A DNA stretch of 64,000 nucleotides from Mucilaginibacter endophyticus (GCF_003351025.1 NZ_QPCG01000005.1:211932-275931), one strand, 5' to 3'; counted from the first letter of the stretch, positions 40,480 to 48,725 are shown. The notes: generated by a model not told the origin, from the letters alone. Numbers and translations: made by a program.

Positions 40480-41556
40480 ATGAATAACAATAAATTAAAG
40501 CTATTTTTTGCCGTTCTTGCCCTAACAGCTTTAGGTTGCAGCTGTAACCATAAACCTGAAAGCGCGGCTACAGACTACACCATAAGCCCCGACGCGGGCG
40601 CAAACTACAAAGCAGGCGATAAGATCGATATTAAAGTCCATGCTCCTGCAGGCAGTAAAGTTGATTCGGTAGTTTACCTGCTCGATTCGGCGAAGATTGC
40701 TTCCAGTAAAGATACTTCGGGTATCAGCCTCAAGACAGACACCATTGGCTTAGGCATCAGGATGATCACTGCTAAAGTTTATGAAGCCGGTAAAAGTAAC
40801 GAGGTAACAACCAATATCCTGTTACTGGCGGCTAAAGCACCAGCCAGATACACTTATAAAGTGGAGAAGGTTTTTCCGCATGATACAGCTGCATATACCG
40901 AGGGGCTGCAATATGTCGACGGCGTTTTATATGAGAGCATTGGAGATTATGAACATTCGGCAATCCGTAAGGTGGATTTAAACACAGGTAAAGTTTTACA
41001 GGAAACCAAACTTGATAAAAAATACTTTGGCGAAGGGATCGCGGTTGTTGGCGATAAAGTAGTACAGCTTACTTACAAAGAGAAAGTTGGTTTTGTTTAT
41101 GATAAGAACACGCTGAAACTACTCAATAACTTTACCAACAATGTTGGTCCTGAAGGCTGGGGAATGTGCTTTGATGGTAATAAACTGTATATGGACGATA
41201 GCACCAATCGCCTTTGGTTCCTGGATAAAAACAACTATCGCCCAATTGGCCACGTCGACGTATGCGATGATAAACAACAGATTGATTCCATCAACGAGTT
41301 GGAATACATCAATGGCAAAATATATGCTAACGTTTATCAAACCGATAGCATATTGGTGATTAATCCTAAAACCGGCGCTGTGGAGCAAATTGTGGATATG
41401 AAAGAGATCTACCCGGTAGCAAGCCGTCCGCAGGACAGGGATTGGACCAATAATGTATTAAACGGCATAGCTTGGGATGCAAAAGGTCAGCGCCTGTTTG
41501 TAACAGGTAAGAAATGGCCGCACCTGTACCAGGTTAAATTTGTGCCGGTTCCGTAA
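40480..41556 (+). CDS. Glutaminyl-peptide cyclotransferase family lipoprotein (Glu_cyclase_2)
   Basis: A 358-residue protein; the start at 40480 gives a lipoprotein signal (MNNNKLKLFFAVLALTALGC). After an N-terminal segment of about 110 residues comes the beta-propeller of plant/bacterial-type glutaminyl cyclase: FPHDTAAYTEGLQYVDGVLYESIGDYEHSAIRKVDLNTGKV, NVGPEGWGMCFDGNKLYMDDSTNRLWFLD, and NNVLNGIAWDAKGQRLFVTGKKWPHLYQVKF. It converts N-terminal glutamine to pyroglutamate on exported proteins. Pyroglutamate N-termini are known on type IX cargo in Bacteroidota, which fits the cargo at 10-13 kb. Confidence 0.87.
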   Translation: MNNNKLKLFFAVLALTALGCSCNHKPESAATDYTISPDAGANYKAGDKIDIKVHAPAGSKVDSVVYLLDSAKIASSKDTSGISLKTDTIGLGIRMITAKVYEAGKSNEVTTNILLLAAKAPARYTYKVEKVFPHDTAAYTEGLQYVDGVLYESIGDYEHSAIRKVDLNTGKVLQETKLDKKYFGEGIAVVGDKVVQLTYKEKVGFVYDKNTLKLLNNFTNNVGPEGWGMCFDGNKLYMDDSTNRLWFLDKNNYRPIGHVDVCDDKQQIDSINELEYINGKIYANVYQTDSILVINPKTGAVEQIVDMKEIYPVASRPQDRDWTNNVLNGIAWDAKGQRLFVTGKKWPHLYQVKFVPVP

Positions 41557-41589
41557 GCCCCCCTAACCCCTAAAGGGGGAATTACAGTT
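41556..41589. repeat. G/C-rich repeat, family E
   Basis: Starts at the last base of the cyclase stop codon: AGCCCCCCTAACCCCTAAAG with tail GGGGGAATTACAGTT, matching the 21669 and 51021 copies. Confidence 0.72.
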
Positions 41590-41610
41590 TGAAAGAATTA
41601 TTTTAATAAT

Positions 41611-41640
41611 GCAAAACGCCCGGATTTTCCGGGCGTTTTG
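41611..41640. terminator. Bidirectional terminator between the cyclase and transposase genes
   Basis: CAAAACGCCCGGA and TCCGGGCGTTTTG pair around a short loop. It lies between convergent genes and has A and T runs at both ends. Confidence 0.8.
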
Positions 41641-41643
41641 TGG

Positions 41644-42078
41644 TTAATTATTGACGTATTGCCAGCCATACCTGGTCATAAACTCTTCAACCTCTTCATT
41701 AAATGATTTCTTTTGGTGGTGATTTTCTTGGTTGTTAATATAGCTAATGACAGTTGATACTTGTGATTCACTTATCGATACTGCAAAGTAATCGTCCTGC
41801 CAGCTGAATTGCTGATCAATTAACTTCATTTTGTTTATCCAAAGAGAGGACTCGCCTTTAATTAGCTGACTTATTTTGGCAATATTTTGATCTTTACCTA
41901 AAGAAATCAGGCAATGAATATGATCCGTATAGCCATTGATGGCCTGTAAGAATATTCCTTTCTCTTTGCAGTTTTCCATGATGTGTTTGTGTACCTGATA
42001 TCTTACATTTTGCACAAGCAATGGCTGCCTGTCTTTTGTAGCGAAAACCAAATGAATCCAGATTTTTACAAATGACAT
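41644..42078 (-). CDS. Y1 (HUH) transposase, IS200-like / REP-associated type
   Basis: A 144-residue single-domain transposase of the Y1_Tnp family. The HUH metal-binding motif is in TDHIHCLISL (H53, H55), and the nucleophilic tyrosine is most likely Tyr113 in SYINNQENHHQKKSF. The remaining family signature KISQLIKGESSLWINKMKLIDQQFSWQDDYFAVSIS is intact, so the protein is probably active. No second gene such as tnpB is present. Beside its start lie repeated palindromes CCGTTGGTTAAAACCAACGG, the arrangement seen in REP-associated tyrosine transposases that work on REP sequences in trans. Classic IS200 ends were not identified. Confidence 0.85.
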   Translation of the reverse strand: MSFVKIWIHLVFATKDRQPLLVQNVRYQVHKHIMENCKEKGIFLQAINGYTDHIHCLISLGKDQNIAKISQLIKGESSLWINKMKLIDQQFSWQDDYFAVSISESQVSTVISYINNQENHHQKKSFNEEVEEFMTRYGWQYVNN

Positions 42079-42084
42079 GGTTTA

Positions 42085-42390
42085 TGGGTTTTGTCCTAAG
42101 ATATGGTTTATTGGGGCTAAAGCCACTTATTTTAACTGATCTTATCCGTTGGTTAAAACCAACGGCAATGAAACGAAAGTTAGGTTTTCTTGTCCTAAAG
42201 GTATGGCTTATTTTGGCTAAAGCCAAGCTATCACTGCTAACGAATCCGTTGGTTAAAACCAACGGCAATGAAAGGAAAGAGTTTAGATTTTCTTATCCTA
42301 ACGGGACAGTTATATTGGTTAGAGTTATTTTGTCAATTATAATTCTGTTCAACTTGAACCAATGGTGATGAAAAGAATTTGAGAATTGTT
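42085..42390. repeat. Three imperfect ~100-base tandem units carrying REP-like palindromes
   Basis: Unit 1 and unit 2 each contain GGCTAAAGCC (42115 and 42215) and CCGTTGGTTAAAACCAACGG (42146-42165 and 42246-42265) followed by CAATGAAA. All are exactly 100 bases apart. A third, decayed unit from about 42294 begins TATCCTAACGGG and ends AACCAATGGTGATGAAA. The units directly follow the start of the transposase gene. They fill much of the 532-base gap 42079-42610. Confidence 0.85.
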
Positions 42391-42451
42391 TTAAATGGGT
42401 GAATAGAACATGCTTTGTTTTGGCGTTTTTCCATAGACAATCAATTCATTG

Positions 42452-42471
42452 CCGTTGGTTTTAACCAACGG
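42452..42471 (-). repeat. Inverted copy of the REP-like palindrome
   Basis: CCGTTGGTTTTAACCAACGG with CATTG on its left, i.e. the same element as in the tandem units but on the opposite strand. A companion GTCGGCTTTAGCCGA palindrome follows at about 42491-42505. Confidence 0.8.
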
Positions 42472-42545
42472 AACAAAGAGTGAAATTAGAGTCGGCTTTA
42501 GCCGAAACCGCCGGAAAAGTTTCTGCTATAAATTAAAACTTTTTT

Positions 42546-42588
42546 AAAAACAAGCAACGCCCGAAAGATCCGGGCGTTGCTTGTTTTT
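42546..42588 (-). terminator. Terminator after pgi
   Basis: AAAAACAAGCAACGCCCG and CGGGCGTTGCTTGTTTTT pair over 18 bases with a 7-base loop; T-run on the minus strand. It is 23 bases beyond the pgi stop. Confidence 0.85.
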
Positions 42589-42610
42589 AAACTTATCCTT
42601 AGAGGAGGGC

Positions 42611-44257
42611 TTACCTCCAGGCTTTATACTGATTGATCAAACCATTGGTTGATGAATCATGGCTGCTGATCTGTGCATCATCTTTCAACTCAGGAAGGAT
42701 TTTGCCGGCAAGTTGTTTACCAAGCTCAACACCCCATTGGTCAAAGCTGTAAATGTTCCAGATAATACCTTGGGTAAAGATTTTGTGCTCATATGCCGCA
42801 ATCAGTGCACCTAAAGTATATGGAGTGATCTTTTTAATCAGGAATGAGTTTGTTGGACGATTGCCTTCAAATACTTTGAACGGAGCAATCTTAGCAATTT
42901 CTTCTTCAGATTTTCCGGCTGCTTTAAGCTCTTCAATAACTACCTCTTCGGTTTTGCCGTTCATTAAAGCCTCGGTTTGAGCGAAGAAGTTTGAAAGCAG
43001 CATGTTGTGGTGCTCGCCAAGTGGGTTGTGTGATTGTGCCGGAGCAATAAAGTCGGCAGGGATCAGTTTAGTACCCTGGTGAATTAACTGATAAAACGCG
43101 TGCTGACCGTTTGTACCGGGCTCACCCCAAATGATCGGGCCTGTTGAGTAGTCAACATCTTTACCATTACGATCAACATGTTTACCGTTACTTTCCATAT
43201 CGCCCTGCTGGAAATAAGCAGAGAAACGGTGCAGGTACTGATCATAAGGCAAAATAACGTTGGTTTCTGCCTCAAAGAAGTTGTTGTACCAAATACCTAT
43301 CAAACCCATGATAACCGGGATGTTCTGGTCAAATTCGGCAGATTTAAAGTGATTATCTGTAGCGTGTGCGCCGGCAAGTAAGTCGGCAAAGTTTTCAAAA
43401 CCAATGCTCAGGGCAATTGATAAACCGATAGCACTCCATAAAGAGTAACGACCACCTACCCAATCCCAAAACTCAAACATGTTTTTGGTGTCGATACCAA
43501 ATTTCTCAACAGCTGCCGCGTTGGTTGAAAGTGCCGCGAAGTGTTTAGCCACATCAGCCTCGGTAGCGCCACTGGCCAGGAACCAGTCGCGTGCGCTGTG
43601 AGCGTTGCCCATAGTTTCCTGGGTAGTAAAAGTTTTTGAAGCCACCAGGAACAAAGTAGTTTCAGGATCAACCGCTTTCAGGGTTTCAACTATATGAGTA
43701 CCATCCACGTTGCTTACAAAGTGAAGGTTCAAATGATTTTTGTATGCTTTTAATGCTTCGGTAACCATTACCGGGCCCAGGTCAGAACCACCGATACCAA
43801 TGTTAACAACGTCGGTAATAGGTTTGCCTGTGTAGCCTTTCCACTCGCCGGAGATGATGGCTTCGCTGAAAGATTTCATTTGGTCAAGCACTTTATTTAC
43901 ATCAGGCATAACATCTTTGCCATCAACATAAATTGGCGTGTTGCTGCGGTTACGTAATGCGATGTGCAGTACCGGTCGGCCTTCCGTAACGTTGATTTTT
44001 TCGCCCGAGTACATGGCATCTATTGCCTCTTTTAATGAACACTCTTTGGCCAACTGTATCAATAAGGCGATGGTTTCATCGTCGATACGGTTCTTTGAGT
44101 AATCCAGTAATATATCCTCAAACTGAATCGAGAATTTATTAAAGCGCTGGTCATCAGCGTCAAACATTTCCTTCAGGCTTTTTGCTACAATATCAATGTA
44201 ATGATCTGTTAGGTATTTGTAAGCCTGGGTTGTTGTAAAATCGGTAGTTGGCAGCAT
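42611..44257 (-). CDS. pgi: Glucose-6-phosphate isomerase
   Basis: Pgi interconverts glucose 6-phosphate and fructose 6-phosphate in glycolysis and gluconeogenesis. The start at 44257 (MLPTTDFTTTQAY) gives 548 residues, typical of the long form; an upstream TTG would lie in the promoter box. Family motifs are VVNIGIGGSDLGPVMVTEAL, FLVASKTFTTQETMGNAHSARDWF, the PGI signature region GGRYSLWSAIGLSIAL, and GTNGQHAFYQLIHQGTKLIPADFI. The C-terminal signature GIIWNIYSFDQWGVELGK includes the active-site lysine. Expected to be active. Confidence 0.96.
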   Translation of the reverse strand: MLPTTDFTTTQAYKYLTDHYIDIVAKSLKEMFDADDQRFNKFSIQFEDILLDYSKNRIDDETIALLIQLAKECSLKEAIDAMYSGEKINVTEGRPVLHIALRNRSNTPIYVDGKDVMPDVNKVLDQMKSFSEAIISGEWKGYTGKPITDVVNIGIGGSDLGPVMVTEALKAYKNHLNLHFVSNVDGTHIVETLKAVDPETTLFLVASKTFTTQETMGNAHSARDWFLASGATEADVAKHFAALSTNAAAVEKFGIDTKNMFEFWDWVGGRYSLWSAIGLSIALSIGFENFADLLAGAHATDNHFKSAEFDQNIPVIMGLIGIWYNNFFEAETNVILPYDQYLHRFSAYFQQGDMESNGKHVDRNGKDVDYSTGPIIWGEPGTNGQHAFYQLIHQGTKLIPADFIAPAQSHNPLGEHHNMLLSNFFAQTEALMNGKTEEVVIEELKAAGKSEEEIAKIAPFKVFEGNRPTNSFLIKKITPYTLGALIAAYEHKIFTQGIIWNIYSFDQWGVELGKQLAGKILPELKDDAQISSHDSSTNGLINQYKAWR

Positions 44258-44275
44258 AATTGTTTTGTTTTTTGA

Positions 44276-44283
44276 CAAAAGTA
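44276..44283 (-). promoter_or_regulatory. -7 promoter box of pgi
   Basis: On the minus strand TACTTTTG matches TAnnTTTG and lies about 18 bases before the pgi ATG. No good TTG was found at -33. Confidence 0.55.
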
Positions 44284-44410
44284 AAAAGTTAATTGTAAGG
44301 TGGTTATTAAATAAAATAATTGTCTGTCTTAGTGTTGTTTAAACACGGCTGGGATAGTGTTTAGTTTACACCGAAAAATTATGAGAATTACAAAGGAATT
44401 ACAAATATAT

Positions 44411-44443
44411 TTTGAAGTTTAAAATTTTTATTTAATATATTTG
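44411..44443 (+). promoter_or_regulatory. Bacteroidota-type promoter
   Basis: TTTG at 44411-44414 and TATATTTG at 44436-44443 are separated by 21 bases. The predicted transcription start is about 44450, too close to the ATG at 44460 for a leader, which supports the ATG at 44511 as the start of the next gene. Confidence 0.65.
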
Positions 44444-44510
44444 TGTCGATGGTAATCAAATGAGGTATTTATCATCATTTTGTAAATTTACTTTAAAAGC
44501 ACGTATTACT

Positions 44511-44948
44511 ATGTTTGAGAAACTGTTTTTGCTTGTAAAAGATAATGCCGGGACGGCCGTTATCAACAACCCGGTGATCCCTGCTAAACATCACGATGCA
44601 GTGATTAATGAAGCTTCAAGTTCAATCATTGAAGTATTAAAAGGCCAGCTTGAAAGCGGCAAGGTAAAGGAACTTATAAAGTACTTTCAGTTTTCGGGTA
44701 GTTACAACAATTCATTAGTATCGAGCATTACCAATAGTTTTGCTAACAAGCTTAACAATTTTTATGGCATTGATCCTGCACATGCTTTAGCTGCAGCCAA
44801 GGCTTTAATCCCAACTGTGATGAACGAGTTGGTTAAAGAAACCAAAAGCGGCGAAGCCAAGGAATTTGCATTGGGCACTATGCTTACTAAGCTGAATGGT
44901 AACCGTACCGATCTGAACCCACTTGTGAAAGACCTGATGGTTGCCTAA
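44511..44948 (+). CDS. Conserved hypothetical protein (helical, DUF937-like flavour)
   Basis: A 145-residue soluble protein starting MFEKLFLLVKDNAG; the start was chosen from the promoter position and because an earlier ATG at 44460 would leave almost no leader. It appears all-helical, with ASSSIIEVLKGQLESGKVKELIKYFQ, NNSLVSSITNSFANKLNNFYGIDPAHALAAAKALIPTVMNELV, and a C-terminal LNPLVKDLMVA. The repeated pattern of short helices recalls DUF937 proteins, but the similarity is too weak to claim. No signal peptide or catalytic motif. It has its own promoter and terminator, so it is a separate unit. Confidence 0.6.
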   Translation: MFEKLFLLVKDNAGTAVINNPVIPAKHHDAVINEASSSIIEVLKGQLESGKVKELIKYFQFSGSYNNSLVSSITNSFANKLNNFYGIDPAHALAAAKALIPTVMNELVKETKSGEAKEFALGTMLTKLNGNRTDLNPLVKDLMVA

Positions 44949-44975
44949 CATACTATTACATCTGCCTAATGAATG

Positions 44976-45012
44976 GGCCTGCTAATTGCTTAACAATTTG
45001 CAGGCCTTTTTA
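44976..45012 (+). terminator. Terminator after the hypothetical gene
   Basis: GGCCTGCTAATTG and CAATTTGCAGGCC pair with one internal mismatch, followed by TTTTTATTT. It ends 37 bases before the prfB start. Confidence 0.8.
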
Positions 45013-45036
45013 TTTATGGCAATTTTTCAAATTATA

Positions 45037-45044
45037 TATATTTG
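45037..45044 (+). promoter_or_regulatory. -7 box touching the prfB start codon
   Basis: TATATTTG lies only 4 bases before the prfB ATG at 45049. If used, the transcript would start at or within a few bases of the ATG, giving a leaderless or nearly leaderless mRNA. No TTG at -33 was found, so the promoter is tentative. Confidence 0.45.
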
Positions 45045-45048
45045 CCGT

Positions 45049-46141
45049 ATGACTAAAGAACAAGTTCAGGATTTAAGGGATAGAGTAACTTCCCTGAGGA
45101 GGCATCTTTGACATTGATAAGAAGCTGGAACTATTAAAAGAAGAACAGGAAATAACCATTGGCCCGCATTTCTGGGACCATCCTAAAGAGGCCGAAAAGG
45201 TACTCGCATCCATCAAGGTAAAAAAAGTATGGACAGACGCGTTCCAAAAAGTGGTAGCTGTTGTTGATGACGCCGGCGTACTTTTTGAATTTTACCAGGG
45301 AGGCGATGCTACCGAAGCCGAAATGCAGGAGCAATATAATGCAGCTATAAAAGCGGTTGAGGAGCTTGAATTTAAAAATATGCTTTCGGCCGAAGAGGAT
45401 CAGCTTAACGCGGTGTTACAGATCACGGCCGGTGCCGGTGGTACCGAAAGCTGCGACTGGGCCGGTATGCTCATGCGTATGTACATTATGTGGGGCGAAA
45501 AAAATGGCTATAAAGTAACCGAACAGGATTACCAGGAGGGCGATGTAGCCGGTGTTAAAACGGTTACCCTGCAGCTGGAAGGCGAGTTTGCCTACGGTTA
45601 TCTTAAAGGCGAAAATGGAGTACATCGTTTAGTGCGTGTATCACCTTTTGATGCTAATGCCAAACGCCACACTTCATTTGCTTCGGTGTATGTGTACCCT
45701 TTGGTTGATGATACCATTGAAATTGAGGTAAACCCTGCCGATATCGAGTTTGAAACTTTCCGCTCGGGTGGTGCGGGTGGCCAGAACGTGAACAAGGTAG
45801 AAACCGCCGTTCGTTTGTATCACAAGCCTTCAGGTATCATTATAAAAAACCAGGAGTCGCGTTCGCAATTACAGAATAAGGATAACGCCATCCGCTTGTT
45901 GAAGTCTCAGTTATATGAAATTGAGATGCGTAAACGTATGGAGCTGACCAACGCCATTGAAGGCAATAAAAAGAAAATTGAATGGGGCTCGCAGATCCGC
46001 AACTATGTTTTACACCCGTACAAACTGGTTAAAGACCTGCGTACCGATCACGAAACCTCAAATGCCGCTGCAGTACTTGACGGCGATCTTGATGACTTCC
46101 TGAAAGCCTACCTCATGGAATTTGGCGGACCGAAGAGTTAA
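45049..46141 (+). CDS. prfB: Peptide chain release factor 2, with programmed +1 frameshift
   Basis: RF2 recognises UAA and UGA stop codons and triggers peptide release. The first 20 codons (MTKEQVQDLRDRVTSLRRHL) end at an in-frame TGA at 45109-45111. Reading continues in the +1 frame from GAC at 45110 (DIDKKLELLKEEQE) to the TAA at 46139-46141, giving 363 residues. The shifted part contains the catalytic GGQ loop in FRSGGAGGQNVNKVETAVRL and ITAGAGGTESCDWAGMLMRMY. The specificity region is intact in outline. The frameshift makes RF2 synthesis depend on RF2 level, as in many bacteria. Confidence 0.96.
45096..45112 (+). promoter_or_regulatory. RF2 recoding site (Shine-Dalgarno-like AGGAGG plus CTT-TGA-C)
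   Basis: AGGAGG at 45097-45102 is followed by CAT and then the slippery CTTTGAC at 45106-45112. The spacing of three bases between the AGGAGG and CTT matches the classical RF2 frameshift cassette. Confidence 0.93.
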
Positions 46142-46166
46142 AAGGAATGTAGACGGTAGAGCGGAT

Positions 46167-46236
46167 GTCATGCTGAGCTTGTCGAAGCATAGCGTGTAGG
46201 GCCTCTGCGCACGTCCTTCGGCAAGCTCAGGATGAC
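46167..46236. repeat. 70-base palindromic repeat, family B (inverted copy)
   Basis: GTCATGCTGAGCTTGTCGAAG to CTTCGGCAAGCTCAGGATGAC; its reverse complement matches the copy at 27948-28017 nearly throughout. Confidence 0.85.
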
Positions 46237-46260
46237 ACCCCAAGGCTTTATTTACGATAT

Positions 46261-46294
46261 AAAACGGAGTTATCAGAAATGATACTCCGTTTTT
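46261..46294 (+). terminator. Terminator after prfB
   Basis: AAAACGGAGTTATCA and TGATACTCCGTTTT pair with one bulged base, followed by a T-run to about 46300. Confidence 0.8.
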
Positions 46295-46348
46295 TGTTTT
46301 AGGCAGATTAATTGTATTTTGGACAGATCCAATTTGCCTTTAATAGAT

Positions 46349-47263
46349 ATGAAAACCATTTTATCAGCCTTTGCATTGACAGCCATAACTTTTGTTTCCT
46401 TCGCGCAGGAAAAACCGATGCCGCTTTATCCGAAGGGCGTTCCCAATTCAAAAAAAGCTCCGTCAACTTATGTCGAAAAAACTGACGACAGGAGCTGGAT
46501 TTCGATGGTGACAGAACCAACACTAACTCCATATCTGCCAGAAAAGGGTAAAGCAAACGGTGCCGCTATTGTTGTTTGCCCGGGTGGTGGCTATTCCGGA
46601 TTGGCTTCTGATCACGAAGGCAAGGCTATAGCACGGGCATTTGCGGAAATTGGCGTAACGGCTTTTGTGTTAAAATACCGTTTGCCAAGCGATGATATCA
46701 TGGCTGATAAATCTATCGGGCCGCTGCAGGATGCGCAAATGGCAATTTATATCGTGCGTAAAAATGCAACCCAGTGGAATATCAATCCGTCAAAAATAGG
46801 TATCATCGGTTTTTCGGCAGGCGGGCACCTGGCATCAACCGAAGGAACGCATTTCGATAAACCTGTTATTGAAGATAAAGAGAACATCAGCGTACGTCCT
46901 GATTTTATGATGCTGATCTATCCTGTAATTTCTTTTGGCGAATATGCCCACGTTGGCTCAAGGGAAAACCTGATAGGTAAAAGTCCATCGGCAGCACAGC
47001 TTGAGTTATACTCGAACGAAAAACAGGTAACTGCTAATACCCCGCCTACATTTTTGGTGCATGCAGAGGATGATACCGTAGTACCGGTACAAAACAGCCT
47101 GTTATTTTATGACGCCCTGTTAAAAAACAAAGTGAAAGCCGAAATGCACCTTTTTCAGGAAGGTGGGCATGGTTTTGGAATGAACAATTCTAAAAACAAA
47201 GGCAAGTGGTTTGAATGGGCTGCCTCATGGCTGGAAGAGAATGGCTTTTTAGGCGGAAAATAA
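46349..47263 (+). CDS. Secreted alpha/beta hydrolase (acetyl-esterase-like)
   Basis: A 304-residue protein with signal peptide MKTILSAFALTAITFVSFAQ; the start at 46349 was chosen for this signal. The alpha/beta-hydrolase core shows the oxyanion segment IVVCPGGGYSGLASDHEGKAIARAF near residues 80-104, and the nucleophile elbow GFSAGGHLAS near 160. The acid is probably in VHAEDDTVVPVQNS, and the catalytic His in EGGHGFGM near 280. Proteins of this kind are acetylxylan or other carbohydrate esterases in Bacteroidota; the real substrate is unknown. It probably acts in the periplasm or is surface exposed. Confidence 0.85.
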   Translation: MKTILSAFALTAITFVSFAQEKPMPLYPKGVPNSKKAPSTYVEKTDDRSWISMVTEPTLTPYLPEKGKANGAAIVVCPGGGYSGLASDHEGKAIARAFAEIGVTAFVLKYRLPSDDIMADKSIGPLQDAQMAIYIVRKNATQWNINPSKIGIIGFSAGGHLASTEGTHFDKPVIEDKENISVRPDFMMLIYPVISFGEYAHVGSRENLIGKSPSAAQLELYSNEKQVTANTPPTFLVHAEDDTVVPVQNSLLFYDALLKNKVKAEMHLFQEGGHGFGMNNSKNKGKWFEWAASWLEENGFLGGK

Positions 47264-47371
47264 TTAAGGATAAGTAATTTTCTTCTGCTGTGAAAACAGT
47301 AGGCTAATTTTATTGTTGAGGTAAACAGTCTTTTTTCAAAAAGTACGAAGTTCGACCTTAATGATCATTTT

Positions 47372-47800
47372 ATGTTGAAAAGAATACTGTTAGCAGTGTT
47401 ATTCGTTGCCGGTGCCTGCTTTAATGTTATTGCCCAAACTATCAAGTTCAAAAACGTATCTAACCAGGATCTTACCTACGTTTTAAATAACCTGCAAAAG
47501 CGTTACGTTTATACAGATCATAAAACGCTGAACATTGCGGTATACCTTGTAGCCGATCAGCAGGGTGATGTTGATGCCCCGGCAGATTGCAAAACGCCGG
47601 GTTCCATTTATATCGCGGTGTCTGAGGTTAAGCCCAAGCCCGAACAATATGTTTATAAATTGAACCCGGTATGCGACCCTAAGTTTGTCAACTGGATCAA
47701 ATCAAAAAAGATGTATAAGATTGCATTTAGCTATGGGGCAGCAGTGAAAAGGAAAACCGCTACTATTGGAATAACGCTGAAGAAGTTGGTAGTGGAGTAA
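47372..47800 (+). CDS. Small secreted protein of unknown function
   Basis: A 142-residue protein with signal peptide MLKRILLAVLFVAGACFNVIAQ. The mature part has a beta-rich pattern (TIKFKNVSNQDLTYVLNNLQKRYVYTD, NIAVYLVADQQGDVDAPADCKTPGSIYIAVSEV) and two cysteines that may form a disulfide. No family is recognised. It follows the esterase gene by 108 bases on the same strand, but no shared role can be claimed. Confidence 0.6.
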   Translation: MLKRILLAVLFVAGACFNVIAQTIKFKNVSNQDLTYVLNNLQKRYVYTDHKTLNIAVYLVADQQGDVDAPADCKTPGSIYIAVSEVKPKPEQYVYKLNPVCDPKFVNWIKSKKMYKIAFSYGAAVKRKTATIGITLKKLVVE

Positions 47801-47841
47801 AGTTGCTGTGCTGGCAGTGAGATAATAAAGGCTTGGCGGTC

Positions 47842-48243
47842 TTAAACCACATGGTAGAACCAAAAATCCGAGGCTGAAAAACCGCTTTTGCATATGATAT
47901 AAGATATAACGTCATTTATTTCCGGATCCTCATCTAAAACAAAATCTTCGTTGTTTAAATCCGTTGTTGTGATATACTCAATATAAAGTTGATTCTTTAA
48001 AGCTATTCGTATATCATCCAATTGACTTGTAAGGGTAAAAATCATTGGATATCTTCTCCATATATATCCAATGATTTTATCTGACAGTGCTATTATGGCC
48101 ACTTTTTCATCATCATCATCGCAGTATGATATCTCATATCCTTCCTTGCTCAAACGTTCAAGGCAGTAAAAAAACTCATATATGCTCCAAAGGACATCAT
48201 CTCTGCTCATGGCTTTTTTAACAATGTCAGTTATATTTTGCAT
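47842..48243 (-). CDS. Hypothetical acidic cytoplasmic protein
   Basis: A 133-residue protein without a signal peptide. Acidic, with DDDDEKVAIIALSDKIIGYIWRRYPMIF in the middle and LNNEDFVLDEDPEINDVISYIICKSGF near the end. No recognised family. It lies 17 bases after the NTF2-like gene on the same strand, so the two are likely cotranscribed. Base composition is more AT-rich than its neighbours, which may hint at recent acquisition, but this is a visual impression. Confidence 0.55.
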   Translation of the reverse strand: MQNITDIVKKAMSRDDVLWSIYEFFYCLERLSKEGYEISYCDDDDEKVAIIALSDKIIGYIWRRYPMIFTLTSQLDDIRIALKNQLYIEYITTTDLNNEDFVLDEDPEINDVISYIICKSGFSASDFWFYHVV

Positions 48244-48260
48244 TATGTTTAATCTATGTA

Positions 48261-48638
48261 TTAACTAATATCCATTATCCCAACAATCTTATCTCCTTCA
48301 AAAGTGAAAATTGAATGCCCTTTCAGGTTCAGCTCATCACCTTTCTTTAAACCGTTCGGCAGGTCGATGGCTATAATGGCGTTGTAATCAATTTCTATCT
48401 CGGTTTTGTTGCCGGTATGCTTAAATGACCGGATAATTTGCTCGCGGCGCTCAAAAAGTCTTACAGCCTGTTCAGCCTGGTTCCTGAAGGCTTCTATACC
48501 ATCAAGCTCCATGTTTACATCGCCGTTTGATACGTTTTCAAACTTTACGGTTGGAGCAAGATCTTTAAGCATGCCTTCAACATCAAAATTGTTATAGGCC
48601 TTTACATAATTGCTGATGATAAGTTCACGTTGTTGCAT
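48261..48638 (-). CDS. SnoaL/NTF2-like family protein
   Basis: A 125-residue protein of the NTF2-like fold (SnoaL group): MQQRELIISNYVKAYNNFDVEGMLKDLAPTVKFENVSNGDVNMELDGIEAFRNQAEQ at the start, and KKGDELNLKGHSIFTFEGDKIVGIMDIS at the end. The fold is used for small-molecule binding or isomerase-type reactions; the ligand is unknown. First gene of a possible two-gene unit with 47842-48243. Confidence 0.75.
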   Translation of the reverse strand: MQQRELIISNYVKAYNNFDVEGMLKDLAPTVKFENVSNGDVNMELDGIEAFRNQAEQAVRLFERREQIIRSFKHTGNKTEIEIDYNAIIAIDLPNGLKKGDELNLKGHSIFTFEGDKIVGIMDIS

Positions 48639-48669
48639 GAACTAAAGGTAATGATTGCCGGGTATATTT

Positions 48670-48704
48670 AAGATTTACGAAGTTTTTAAAACTTCGTAAG
48701 TCTT
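48670..48704. repeat. Hairpin, family H, probable terminator of the LytTR gene
   Basis: AAGATTTACGAAGTTTT and AAAACTTCGTAAGTCTT pair with one mismatch. The core matches the hairpin at 8600-8632. It lies 22 bases beyond the stop of the response regulator gene. Confidence 0.7.
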
Positions 48705-48725
48705 ATGCAGGCGTAAGCGAATAAA

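Noticed and set aside
42085..42471. CRISPR array
   Set aside because: The repeats are palindromes with 100-base periodicity, only two to three units, conserved between-repeat sequence and no cas genes.
45049..45111. prfB as a broken gene with an early TGA stop
   Set aside because: The stop is inside the classical RF2 frameshift cassette (AGGAGG spacer CTTTGAC) and the +1 frame restores a full-length RF2.
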